A stretch of DNA of 12,253 bases, taken from the NCBI GenBank assembly GCA_003248775.1, contig QFQX01000092.1, positions 1-12,253 of the forward strand, in the 5' to 3' direction. Below the pieces are notes generated by a model. It worked only from the letters and a program-made list of their open reading frames with translations. It did not search any database and had not been told where the DNA came from. This stretch comes from Shinella sp. GTDB lineage: Bacteria > Pseudomonadota > Alphaproteobacteria > Rhizobiales > Rhizobiaceae. A program made the position numbers and the translations under genes. Below, one piece after another: positions 1 to 6,434 of the stretch. How positions within the stretch are numbered: position 1 is the first letter of the stretch; the number at the start of each line of letters is the position of its first letter.

Positions 1-596
1 CCGATACCGCCGAGGCCGAAGACGATGGCCGTCGAGCCGATCTCCACCTTGGCGGTGTTGATCACCGCGCCGATGCCGGTGGTGACGCCACAGCCGATAT
101 AGCAGACCTTGTCGAAGGGAGCGTCGGGATTGATCTTCGCAACCGCGATCTCAGGCAGGACGGTGAAGTTCGAGAACGTCGAGCAACCCATGTAGTGATG
201 GATCTTGTCCTTGCCGATGGAGAAGCGCGAGGTGCCGTCGGGCATCAGGCCCTGACCCTGCGTGGCGCGGATCGAGGTGCAGAGATTGGTCTTGCGCGAG
301 GTGCAGGAATAGCATTCGCGGCATTCCGGCGTATAGAGCGGAATGACATGGTCGCCCTTCTTGACCGAGGTGACGCCCGGTCCGACGTCGACGACGATGC
401 CCGCACCTTCATGGCCGAGGATCGCCGGGAACAGGCCTTCGGGATCGGCGCCCGACAGCGTGAAATCGTCGGTATGGCAGATCCCCGTCGCCTTAACCTC
501 GATCAACACCTCGCCCGCACGAGGGCCTTCGAGCTGTACGGTCATGACCTCCAGCGGCTTTCCTGCCTGTATGGCGACTGCGGCGCGAACGTCCAT
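1..596 (-). CDS. frmA: S-(hydroxymethyl)glutathione dehydrogenase / class III alcohol dehydrogenase, partial (3' end off the window)
   Basis: This is the N-terminal ~198 residues of a zinc-dependent, NAD-linked class III alcohol dehydrogenase. The family oxidises S-hydroxymethylglutathione, the formaldehyde-glutathione adduct, in the cytosol. Visible features are GICHTD with catalytic-zinc Cys at ~40, GHEGAG with His ~62 and Glu ~63, and Cys ~169 in the YIGCGVTTG stretch. The structural-zinc lobe has four cysteines at ~92, 95, 98 and 106 (ECRECYSC...C). The fragment ends at the start of the Rossmann glycine motif (GLGGIG). A typical member is ~370-375 residues, so about half is outside the window. 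The ATG at 596 is preceded by AAGGAG with good spacing, which fixes the start. The family call is secure. The exact symbol is by analogy with the E. coli gene, and rhizobial annotations may use adhC. Confidence 0.95.
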   Translation of the reverse strand, partial: MDVRAAVAIQAGKPLEVMTVQLEGPRAGEVLIEVKATGICHTDDFTLSGADPEGLFPAILGHEGAGIVVDVGPGVTSVKKGDHVIPLYTPECRECYSCTSRKTNLCTSIRATQGQGLMPDGTSRFSIGKDKIHHYMGCSTFSNFTVLPEIAVAKINPDAPFDKVCYIGCGVTTGIGAVINTAKVEIGSTAIVFGLGGI

Positions 597-648
597 GGCG
601 TTTCTCCTTATGTTCGAATTCGTGGTGGTATGTTGCATGCGCAGTAGA

Positions 649-664
649 CCGCCTCAAGAGGCGG
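649..664 (-). terminator. Short GC-rich inverted repeat between the acetyltransferase gene and frmA
   Basis: CCGCCTC and GAGGCGG face each other across two bases, so a hairpin would have five or six pairs and a small loop. It lies 56 bp beyond the stop of the upstream minus-strand gene and 53 bp before the frmA start. It could end the former transcript, but on the minus strand no T-run follows, so an intrinsic terminator is doubtful. Confidence 0.2.
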
Positions 665-719
665 CGCTGGTTTTCCTGCGCCTGTCAAAAGTCAATTGAC
701 GGCATCTATCGTCAGGCGG

Positions 720-1337
720 TCACAGCGCCTCGATCAGCGGCACATGAGCGGCCGCATCGCGGCGCATCTGGCCGGTCAGGCGCGGGTCTTCGCTGACCTC
801 GACGAAGAACGCGTACGGCTCGAAGCCCGAGCGGCGGTAGAAGGATATCGCGCCGGGATGGTCGAAATGACAGGTGTGAACCCAGAATCGGCTGATGGGT
901 TTGGACCAGGCGTTGGCGATGGCCGCATTCATCATCAGCCTGCCGGCGCCATTGCCGATGGCTTCGGCGGCAAGACCGAAGAAGACCAGTTCGCATTCTC
1001 CGTCCTTGCGGAAATCGAGCTCCAGAAGGCCGACCCGTTTTTCACCGTCGAGCATCACGAAAATCTCGATCTGCGGATTTTCGAGGATGGCCTTCAATTC
1101 GTCGTCCGGCATAACCAGACGCGACATCCACATCCATTCCTCGCCGATGCGTCGGAAGAGGTCCCGATATGTGTCGAGATCCGGATCGCCCCAGCGCTCC
1201 AGCCGAAGCGACCCCGCCGGAGGATCGGCCTTGACCGGCGGACGCGCCCGCATTTCGAGGCACGTCACGACGTTGGCGAGCATTCCGGGCGGTACCGGCG
1301 AATAGCCGGAAGGAAGGGGAGCGTTGATTTCATCCAT
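720..1337 (-). CDS. GNAT family N-acetyltransferase
   Basis: This is a 205-residue protein with a GNAT fold, predicted to move an acetyl group from acetyl-CoA to an amine; the substrate cannot be told from sequence. The acetyl-CoA-binding region is seen as a beta strand (ECELVFFGLA, ~114-123) followed by a glycine-rich turn and helix (AIGNGAGRLMM, ~126-136). The later family motif HPGAISFYRRSGFEPY lies at ~160-175. The first ~42 residues (proline-rich) precede the domain proper. The ATG at 1337 has an AAGGG-like ribosome site just upstream, and that site can pair with CCCTT 10 bases further upstream on the minus strand (+ strand arms 1342-1346 and 1357-1361). The gene sits 70 bp downstream of the M50 protease on the same strand and could be cotranscribed with it. 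Confidence 0.85.
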   Translation of the reverse strand: MDEINAPLPSGYSPVPPGMLANVVTCLEMRARPPVKADPPAGSLRLERWGDPDLDTYRDLFRRIGEEWMWMSRLVMPDDELKAILENPQIEIFVMLDGEKRVGLLELDFRKDGECELVFFGLAAEAIGNGAGRLMMNAAIANAWSKPISRFWVHTCHFDHPGAISFYRRSGFEPYAFFVEVSEDPRLTGQMRRDAAAHVPLIEAL

Positions 1338-1407
1338 GCCACCCTTGGACCGTCCGAAGGGCGTCCTGTCAAGTCGTCAATCCTGCTTGGGCATTCACGC
1401 TCCCGTG

Positions 1408-2658
1408 TCACCCGAACAGGCGGTCACAGGCGTAAACCACGGCATAGACGTGGATGGAGAGCGCGGCATAGAGACCGAAACCCGTCATCAGCTGTTCGGC
1501 CGGAGACATTTCTGCAAGCTCGTGGCGCGGCTTTACTTTTCCCGTTCGGATCAGGCTCAGGAGGGTGAAGATCGAGAGTGCAGCCAGCAGTGCTAACGGC
1601 GACAGGCCGATGCGCCAGCCGGTCCAGAGGATGACGCCGGTCACGCCGAAGGACGCCAGCGTCAGCGCCTTCGTCGTGCGGAATATCTGGCGCAGCATCT
1701 GACCGCCATCGAATCGGTACATCGGCAAAAGGTTGAGCAGGTTGAAGGCCCCGAGGATCAGCAGGAAGACCAGAATGGGACCATCCTCCAGACCAGACTG
1801 ATGAGCGGCGATCAGGATTGGTACGAGAAAGGCCGAGACGCCGGCTCCCATCAGCGCACAGGTCGCGACTTCGAAGCGGCTGTCATAGGGCCTTCCGCCA
1901 ATCGCTATCCCGCCCAACAGAGGTACGAAGATCATGCGGGCGCTCTCGTGACCGAAGGCGCGGTAGCCGACTATATGGCCAAGCTCATGAAACACGATCA
2001 CAAGCGTCAGGAAGACGGAGATCATCAGTCCGTTCGAATTCATGCCGAAGAAGGGCCAGAGCAGGAGCGTGGAGATCACCGCAAGCGCCGTCTGTACCAA
2101 CGGATGTTCGAAACGCTGGTGAGCAACGGGCTTGCGGCCCTCGAGATAATCCTCCAGAGCCCGCACTTCGCGACGAAGCGAGAAGTAACGATAGAGATAA
2201 CCCGCCAGCCCGCGATAGCTGTCCGTCTGTTCTATGACGATGGCCGACCCCACCTCGGCGGGCGCGATGCGGCGTACCTCGCGGTAGCCGGACCAGAATT
2301 CCGCATCCAGCGCACTGTCGGCGACGATGCGCAGTTCACAGGAAAACTCGCCCTGCGCAGTCACGCCCGTGCGATCGATGGCGATGATGCGGGTCATCGA
2401 GCGGCCCTGACGGTCCGGCTGGCGATAGGAAAGCTCCAGCCGGTCCGGCATGCCTTCGACTGGACGGCTGGAAACGATGGCGGGATGCCATTCGGCAAGA
2501 CCACCGCCGGGCCGGGCCATATCCCAGATTTCCTCGGCACGCTTGTTCAAGAAACGGCGAACCTTGATCGTGCGGCTGCCGAGCGGGGCCGCCAACAGCA
2601 GCCATAGCAGGCCGATATTGATGCCGAGCAACACGAAAGCCGTCTGGAATTCCGTCAC
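1408..2658 (-). CDS. M50 family membrane zinc metalloprotease with N-terminal SRPBCC-like domain
   Basis: This is a multi-pass membrane protein of ~416 residues. One hydrophobic helix (~5-27) is followed by a soluble region (~34-174) that reads like an SRPBCC/START-type small-ligand fold (paired strands, EEIWDMA near its start, then alternating strands and a closing helix). Transmembrane helices follow, with the zinc motif HELGH at ~224-228 and the second site-2-protease motif NLLPMYRFDGG at ~309-319, whose Asp is the third zinc ligand. Both catalytic motifs are intact, so the enzyme should be active in intramembrane proteolysis; its substrate is unknown. Start choice: the ATG at 2664 abuts AGGAG with no spacing, whereas GTG at 2658 sits six bases after AGGAG, so GTG is preferred. 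The protein is two residues longer if the ATG is used. No PDZ domain is seen. Confidence 0.85.
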   Translation of the reverse strand: MTEFQTAFVLLGINIGLLWLLLAAPLGSRTIKVRRFLNKRAEEIWDMARPGGGLAEWHPAIVSSRPVEGMPDRLELSYRQPDRQGRSMTRIIAIDRTGVTAQGEFSCELRIVADSALDAEFWSGYREVRRIAPAEVGSAIVIEQTDSYRGLAGYLYRYFSLRREVRALEDYLEGRKPVAHQRFEHPLVQTALAVISTLLLWPFFGMNSNGLMISVFLTLVIVFHELGHIVGYRAFGHESARMIFVPLLGGIAIGGRPYDSRFEVATCALMGAGVSAFLVPILIAAHQSGLEDGPILVFLLILGAFNLLNLLPMYRFDGGQMLRQIFRTTKALTLASFGVTGVILWTGWRIGLSPLALLAALSIFTLLSLIRTGKVKPRHELAEMSPAEQLMTGFGLYAALSIHVYAVVYACDRLFG

Positions 2659-2737
2659 ATGCATCTCCTGGCGACTGGCGTATTCCGCATTTTTCCAAGA
2701 TTGGCAGCCTATAGGGCAGACCTTGGAATTGAATTGA

Positions 2738-2765
2738 AGGATTCGCTAAAATTCAAGCGAATCCT
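2738..2765. repeat. Perfect 10-bp inverted repeat between the M50 gene and the 239-residue gene
   Basis: AGGATTCGCT and AGCGAATCCT are perfectly complementary across an 8-base AT-rich loop. The element lies 23 bp past the stop of the 239-residue gene and 80 bp before the M50 start, both on the minus strand. It can serve as a transcription terminator (a T-poor one: TCAATTC follows on the minus strand) or as an operator for the M50 gene. The sequence does not decide between these. Confidence 0.5.
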
Positions 2766-2788
2766 GAAGGTTCTTCGAGGGGCGCCCG

Positions 2789-3508
2789 TCAGGCCACCTT
2801 TTCCGTATCGAGGAAGAAGGAGTCGGGAACCTTGAGCCAGCGGCTCGAAAGCTCTTCGGTCCTCATCCGTGCCGAGGGGCGGCTGCCCTGACTTGCTGCA
2901 GCAAGGAGTTCGCCCCAACTGCTGTGGCTGGAGCTTCGCGATATGGCCGCATTAACCGCGAACAATGCTGCACGCTCCCGCTCGGCAAGCCGAAGGAAGC
3001 CGCGGTCGAAGGCGGTCCGCAGCACACGGTTGAAAAAGGCGATGTCGTAGTCGGTGATGCCATCCGATCGGGGTCGTTCGGCGGAGAACGCGCCGGCATT
3101 CTCGGCAATGGCAATTCTTACCTGATCGATGGCGAAGGCCCGGAGTAACGGAGGCACATGGGGCGCGACATCGATCACATGCAGCACGACCGAAAGTTCG
3201 AGCGACGTCTCGATCACGCCATTGGTGGAGAGCACGCTCTTCATCCACTCGACATTGATGTCGTCGAGGCTTCCTTGCGGATAGCAATGATCGACGATGA
3301 AGGCGGTCAGCGACTCGATGAAGAAGTCGTTCCACTCCTCGCACTTCTCGGGACAGGTGTTGTTGAGCGCGAGCAATGTCACGACATCGTCCGTGCTGCG
3401 AATTCCCAACGGGAACGTATATTTGCGTAATAACAAAATGTCTTCGGCTGTCAGCCTGTTCTTCCCGGCGATCACATTTGCCGGAAAAGAGAGACGAAAT
3501 TCGCTCAT
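2789..3508 (-). CDS. Conserved-looking hypothetical protein, 239 residues
   Basis: I do not recognise a named family. The protein is soluble, has no signal peptide or membrane segment, and is predicted to be mostly helical. Two stretches look like diverged copies of one another: residues ~19-67 (LTAEDILLLR...G...LLALN......W..FF) and ~151-203 (ITDYDIAFFNR...G...ALFAVN......W..LL). They share an (L/I)T..DI start, a central Gly, an A-(L/V)-N step and a Trp. A middle helical region (~85-135) separates them. Similar helical repeats occur in TerB-like proteins, but that is only a resemblance. The ATG at 3508 has AGGGAAG five bases upstream, and this ribosome site lies at the edge of a long palindrome (3515-3541), suggesting regulated expression. 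Coding character is supported by sustained codon bias and by the ribosome site. Confidence 0.7.
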   Translation of the reverse strand: MSEFRLSFPANVIAGKNRLTAEDILLLRKYTFPLGIRSTDDVVTLLALNNTCPEKCEEWNDFFIESLTAFIVDHCYPQGSLDDINVEWMKSVLSTNGVIETSLELSVVLHVIDVAPHVPPLLRAFAIDQVRIAIAENAGAFSAERPRSDGITDYDIAFFNRVLRTAFDRGFLRLAERERAALFAVNAAISRSSSHSSWGELLAAASQGSRPSARMRTEELSSRWLKVPDSFFLDTEKVA

Positions 3509-3514
3509 CTTTTC

Positions 3515-3541
3515 TTCCCTGTTTCATCATGAAACCGGGAA
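3515..3541 (-). promoter_or_regulatory. 27-bp palindrome touching the ribosome site of the 239-residue gene
   Basis: On the minus strand the sequence runs TTCCCGGTTTCAT, one central base, then ATGAAACAGGGAA. Twelve of the thirteen symmetric pairs match. The right arm contains AGGGAA of the likely Shine-Dalgarno site, and the start codon lies 6 bases beyond. It can act as a DNA operator, or, if transcribed whole, as a hairpin hiding the ribosome site. A possible ECF-type (EcfG/RpoE2-like) promoter, GGAAA-N17-CGTT, reads toward the gene at 3565-3540. Its second box overlaps the palindrome edge, which would favour the operator reading. The promoter has one mismatch to the GGAAC consensus and is weak evidence. 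Confidence 0.5.
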
Positions 3542-3607
3542 CGGTTCTATCGGGCGGATGTTTCCAATGTCCCAACAAGGGCGGTTAGCCGCAGCTTACC
3601 GAAATAT

Positions 3608-4540
3608 TTAAATTTGTTGGCTTTCCTGCGCCCGCCTGTGCTCGCGCCAGAGAATGAACAATCCGGAGCCGACGATGATGGCAATTCCGAACCATTTCGA
3701 GACAGTCGGGAAATCTCCGAAAAGCCAATACCCCAAAATAGTCGCTGCAATAATTTCGAAGTACTGGAACGGAGCAAGCACCGAGAGCGGCGCCATGCGG
3801 AAGGCGCGCACGACCAGCAGGTGTATGTAGCCGGATATCGAGCCCAGAAGGACAAGCAGCAGCAGGCCGAGCCAGGATTGCGGCAGCGAGATATGGAAAT
3901 CCGCCTGCCCCATCTGATTGCCGCCGAAAAGGGCAACAGCCATCAGGGCGGTGCCGCCGAGACCGGCCATGGTCTGCATGGTCATCGGCGAATCGGCATC
4001 GCCTACCGCACGGTTCAGGAACATGTAGAGGGCGAACAGAAAGGCGCAGGCGACCGGCAGCAGGGCCTTCAGGCCAAATATCTCGTAGCTCGGCTGGATG
4101 ACGATCATCGCGCCGCCAAAGCCGACGATGATGGCAAGCCAGCGCCGCCAGCCGACCTTCTCACCGAGAAATAACGCCGACAAGGCCGTGAGCATGAACG
4201 GTTCGACGAAATAGATCGCGAAGACATCGGCAAGCGGCATGTATTTGACCGCGATGAAGAACATCAGGCTTGCCGAGCCGTGCAAAACGCCGCGCAAAAG
4301 GTTCAGCCAGGGCCGTTTGGCCGAAAGCGCCGACCAGCCGTTCAGAAAAAAGAGCACGGGCAGGGTGCAGGCAAGCTGGAAGAAGAATCGATAGAATGTG
4401 ACCTGCCCGGGAGACATGCCTTCATAGGTCGCCATGTATTTGGCGATCGCATCCATCGAGGGCAGGATGAGCATGCATGTCGCCATCAGCGCCATGCCTT
4501 GCACGGGGTTTTGGACAGGCGTGAACTTGGACTCGGACAT
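3608..4540 (-). CDS. DMT superfamily (EamA domain) transporter
   Basis: This is an inner-membrane transporter of about 310 residues with ten hydrophobic helices arranged as two EamA repeats (~14-148 and ~159-298). Each repeat ends in the family's closing pattern: SALFLGEKVGWRRWLAIIVG at ~121-140 and WLFGDFPTVSKWFGIAIIVG at ~272-291. Family members export or import small metabolites; the substrate is not deducible here. The start is uncertain. ATG at 4540 gives a usual N-terminus (MSESKFTPVQ...), ATG at 4567 and TTG at 4570 add nine or ten residues, and none has a strong ribosome site. The gene is divergent from the XRE regulator across ~240 bp, so the regulator may control it. The last residues (HRRAQESQQI) form a short cytoplasmic tail. 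Confidence 0.88.
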   Translation of the reverse strand: MSESKFTPVQNPVQGMALMATCMLILPSMDAIAKYMATYEGMSPGQVTFYRFFFQLACTLPVLFFLNGWSALSAKRPWLNLLRGVLHGSASLMFFIAVKYMPLADVFAIYFVEPFMLTALSALFLGEKVGWRRWLAIIVGFGGAMIVIQPSYEIFGLKALLPVACAFLFALYMFLNRAVGDADSPMTMQTMAGLGGTALMAVALFGGNQMGQADFHISLPQSWLGLLLLVLLGSISGYIHLLVVRAFRMAPLSVLAPFQYFEIIAATILGYWLFGDFPTVSKWFGIAIIVGSGLFILWREHRRAQESQQI

Positions 4541-4779
4541 CGCGAATGCTTTCGGGAAAGCCACCATCAAGCATGGGGGATGACCGAGATCAAGTTGCCA
4601 GCGCAGGGCGATGGCAAAAATGGCGACTTGTCGTCAGCCGATGACGGCAACAGGGTGGCAAAACCTGTATATCACCCATATCTTGAAGATCGCCAGCAAA
4701 GGCAGGACGGCGTGACAAGCCGGAAAACCGCTGCCGGTGGCAGGAAAAGCCCCGCTGCGGACGAATGGAGACGTACACC

Positions 4780-5193
4780 ATGGACATCCTGACACCCCGC
4801 GATCGGGTGAGCCTCTTTCCCGATGCGAGCGACGATACGCTTGGGGGCCGGCTCTCCGCCGCTCGCGATACGGCGGGAATCAGCCCGGATGCTCTGGCAG
4901 ATCGACTCGGTGTTCCCTGCGAAACCCTGCTTGAATGGGAAGCGGACCGTTCCGAGCCGCTTCCGACGCGCCTGCTCAACCTTGCCGGCATTCTCGGTGT
5001 CTCGCCGATGTGGCTGATGACCGGTGTGGGGGTCGGGCCCGATGACCACGACAGGAAACTTCCGCTCGAGGCCATGCGCCTCCAGCTTGCCCATCTCGAC
5101 CAGCTTCATCAGGAATGCGGACGACTGATCAGGTCGCTCGCGCGCCAGATCGAGCGCTATGAGGCAGACGAAGAAGACATTGGTTCTCTTTGA
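4780..5193 (+). CDS. XRE-family helix-turn-helix transcriptional regulator
   Basis: This is a small DNA-binding protein of 137 residues. The Cro/C1-type helix-turn-helix spans ~22-82: LGGRLSAARDTAGISPDALADRLGV is the first helices and the turn, ETLLEWEADRSEP is the typical segment after the recognition helix, and LLNLAGILGVSPMWLMTG closes the domain. The rest (~95-130) is an amphipathic helix, likely for dimerisation. The ATG at 4780 is preferred over the in-frame ATG at 4765, because GGAG lies at the right distance before 4780 while nothing good precedes 4765. The gene is divergent from the EamA transporter and convergent with lipB, separated from it by only 30 bp with no clear terminator. 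The target is unknown. Autoregulation and control of the divergent transporter are the natural guesses. Confidence 0.88.
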   Translation: MDILTPRDRVSLFPDASDDTLGGRLSAARDTAGISPDALADRLGVPCETLLEWEADRSEPLPTRLLNLAGILGVSPMWLMTGVGVGPDDHDRKLPLEAMRLQLAHLDQLHQECGRLIRSLARQIERYEADEEDIGSL

Positions 5194-5223
5194 ACCAGAC
5201 ACTGCTTGCCTGAAACGGACACC

Positions 5224-5958
5224 TTACGCGGCGATTTCCTGATCGCTGACCTGGACGGTTTCCCCGAAGATCTCCTCGAATGCCTCCCGCAGCCGGATAT
5301 CCACATCCGGCATCATGACAAGCAGGCCGAGATCGACGAGGCTAGTCACGCCGTACTGGGTGATTCCACACGGCACGATCCCCGAGAAATGCCCGAGGTC
5401 CGGATCGACATTGATCGACAGGCCGTGAAAGCTCACCCAGCGGCGCAGGCGGATGCCGAGTGCTGCTACCTTGTCTTCCGCCATGCCGCCGTCGGGCAGG
5501 AGCGGCTTTTCCGGACGACGCACCCATACACCGACCCGATCCTCGCGGCGTTCGCCGCGCACGTTCATCTTTTCCAGCGTGCGAATGACCACTTCCTCGA
5601 GCGCTGCGACATAGGCGCGGACATCCTGGCGGCGGCGCTTCAGGTCCAGCATGACATAGGCAACCCTCTGGCCGGGGCCATGATAGGTGTATTCGCCGCC
5701 GCGCCCGGTGGCGAAAACCGGGAATCTGTCGGGATCGATCAGGTCGGACACATCGGCGCTGGTGCCGGCCGTATAAAGCGGCGGATGTTCCAGCAGCCAG
5801 ACGAGTTCGTCCGCTTCGCCATCGGCAATCGCCGCAACCTGTCGCTCCATCTCCGCCACTGCGACATCATAAGGCACAAGGCTCTCGGAGATGCGCCACC
5901 GTACCGGCGGCGATCCTTCCAAAGGGTGCATTTCGGTGGAGATCTCGGTGCGTTGCAT
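5224..5958 (-). CDS. lipB: Octanoyl-[acyl-carrier-protein]:protein N-octanoyltransferase (lipoate synthesis)
   Basis: LipB transfers octanoate from acyl carrier protein to the lipoyl domains of enzymes such as pyruvate and 2-oxoglutarate dehydrogenases and GcvH. It is the first step of endogenous lipoylation, in the cytosol, before LipA. The signature RGGEYTYHGPGQ is at ~86-97. The second conserved block runs from the catalytic-site Lys (DKVAALGIR, Lys ~163) through SFHGLSINVDPDL. The acyl-thioester Cys ~197 lies in FSGIVPCGITQYGVTS. All key residues are present and the length (244) is usual. ATG 5958 has AAGG eight bases upstream. ATG 5973 (five residues longer) has AGAGGAAAA but with short spacing, so either is possible. 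The gene is divergent from the tRNA-Leu gene. Confidence 0.95.
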   Translation of the reverse strand: MQRTEISTEMHPLEGSPPVRWRISESLVPYDVAVAEMERQVAAIADGEADELVWLLEHPPLYTAGTSADVSDLIDPDRFPVFATGRGGEYTYHGPGQRVAYVMLDLKRRRQDVRAYVAALEEVVIRTLEKMNVRGERREDRVGVWVRRPEKPLLPDGGMAEDKVAALGIRLRRWVSFHGLSINVDPDLGHFSGIVPCGITQYGVTSLVDLGLLVMMPDVDIRLREAFEEIFGETVQVSDQEIAA

Positions 5959-6074
5959 GGGAAAAACCTTCATTTTTCCTCTACTTGGCAACAAAGACGC
6001 TGCGTTTCAAGGGCATTGGGGGAGGGGCTATCAACAGGGGGCGAGAGAAAATTCAAAAAACTGTCACGACGCTC

Positions 6075-6103
6075 TTGTGCACCCAAAATGCTTTTGCTAC
6101 ATG
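6075..6103 (+). promoter_or_regulatory. Probable promoter of the tRNA-Leu gene
   Basis: TTGTGC (6075-6080) and TACATG (6098-6103) are separated by 17 bp. With flanking bases they read CTTGTG...CTACAT, close to the rhizobial housekeeping-sigma consensus (CTTGAC-N17-CTATAT). Transcription would begin about 30 bases before the tRNA 5' end. Confidence 0.45.
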
Positions 6104-6138
6104 CACCTCCGTCGACGCAAGTCGGCACCTACCACGGC

Positions 6139-6235
6139 GCGGTCGTGGCGGAATTGGTAGACGCGCAGCGTTGAGGTCGCTGTGGGGCAACCCGTGGAAG
6201 TTCGAGTCTTCTCGACCGTCTTCTCGACCGCACCA
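6139..6235 (+). tRNA. tRNA-Leu (anticodon GAG) with a 12-nt duplication at its 3' end
   Basis: This is a class II tRNA. The acceptor 5' strand is GCGGTCG (6139-6145) and the D-arm GCG...CGC (6148-6164). The anticodon stem CAGCG/CGCTG encloses loop TTGAGGT with GAG at 6173-6175. A long variable arm (6183-6195) precedes T-stem GGAAG (6196-6200) with loop TTCGAGT and CTTCT (6208-6212). The gene ends in an encoded ACCA (6232-6235). Without the duplication it would be 85 nt, the normal length; as it stands it is 97. The first possible acceptor 3' strand (CGACCGT, 6213-6219) gives a G-U first pair and C as discriminator base. The second (CGACCGC, 6225-6231) pairs perfectly and is followed by A73 and CCA. 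Identity is secure; whether the gene is functional is uncertain. A tRNA finder might place the 3' end near 6220 instead. Confidence 0.85.
6207..6230 (+). repeat. Perfect 12-nt tandem duplication inside tRNA-Leu
   Basis: TCTTCTCGACCG occurs twice head to tail (6207-6218 and 6219-6230). The unit spans the 3' half of the T-arm and six of the seven bases of the acceptor 3' strand. The copies are identical, which suggests a recent slippage event. Confidence 0.9.
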
Positions 6236-6237
6236 AA

Positions 6238-6267
6238 AACCCGGCTCAGGCCGGGTTTTTTGTTTTT
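6238..6267 (+). terminator. Rho-independent terminator after tRNA-Leu
   Basis: The stem is AACCCGGC / GCCGGGTT with tetraloop TCAG, followed directly by a T-rich run (TTTTTTGTTTTT counting the stem end). It starts three bases after the tRNA CCA. Confidence 0.92.
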
Positions 6268-6279
6268 AATGAACAAGAT

Positions 6280-6316
6280 AGCCGGTACGCCGAAAGGCAA
6301 GCCGGTTTTTCTTTTT
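6280..6316 (+). terminator. Possible second, weaker terminator hairpin
   Basis: An outer stem AGCCGG/CCGGTT and an inner GCC-GAAA-GGC hairpin are separated by small internal loops, then comes TTTTTCTTTTT. It sits 13 bp after the main terminator and could act as a back-up. The stem is imperfect, so confidence is low. Confidence 0.3.
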
Positions 6317-6331
6317 CTCGATCCGGCTACA

Positions 6332-6434
6332 GCATGTCGCGCAAAAGTGTGCAGCGGTTTTGCGGCAACGACATGCGATGAAACAAGGGCTTAAAGCGTA
6401 GAGAGCGAATCTGAAAGATCGCGACACGCTTTAG
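6332..6434. repeat. Rhizobial palindromic/mosaic intergenic element (RPE/RIME type), copy 1
   Basis: The first palindrome has outer arms GCATGTCG (6332-6339) and CGACATGC (6369-6376) and inner arms CGCAAAA (6340-6346) and TTTTGCG (6358-6364). A linker with ACAAGGGCTTA follows. A second palindrome runs from AAAGCG (6393-6398) to CGCTTT (6427-6432). This two-hairpin design with an AAGGGCTTA-like linker matches my memory of the abundant non-coding repeats in Rhizobiaceae intergenic DNA, and copy 2 at 12078 shares it. The right end runs into the stop codon of the BON gene (6431-6433). Confidence 0.75.

Noticed and set aside
1801..2607. 268-residue plus-strand frame opposite the M50 protease
   Set aside because: It is antisense to the HELGH-bearing gene, with no domain and no ribosome site.
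5206..6174. 322-residue plus-strand frame opposite lipB
   Set aside because: It is a mirror of lipB, whose catalytic motifs are intact. It also runs into the tRNA gene.
6139..6434. Integrated element or attachment site at the tRNA-Leu 3' end
   Set aside because: tRNA ends are favoured integration sites and the 12-nt repeat looked like an att duplication. The copies are directly adjacent with nothing between them, no integrase or cargo follows, and a normal terminator comes next, so slippage is simpler.
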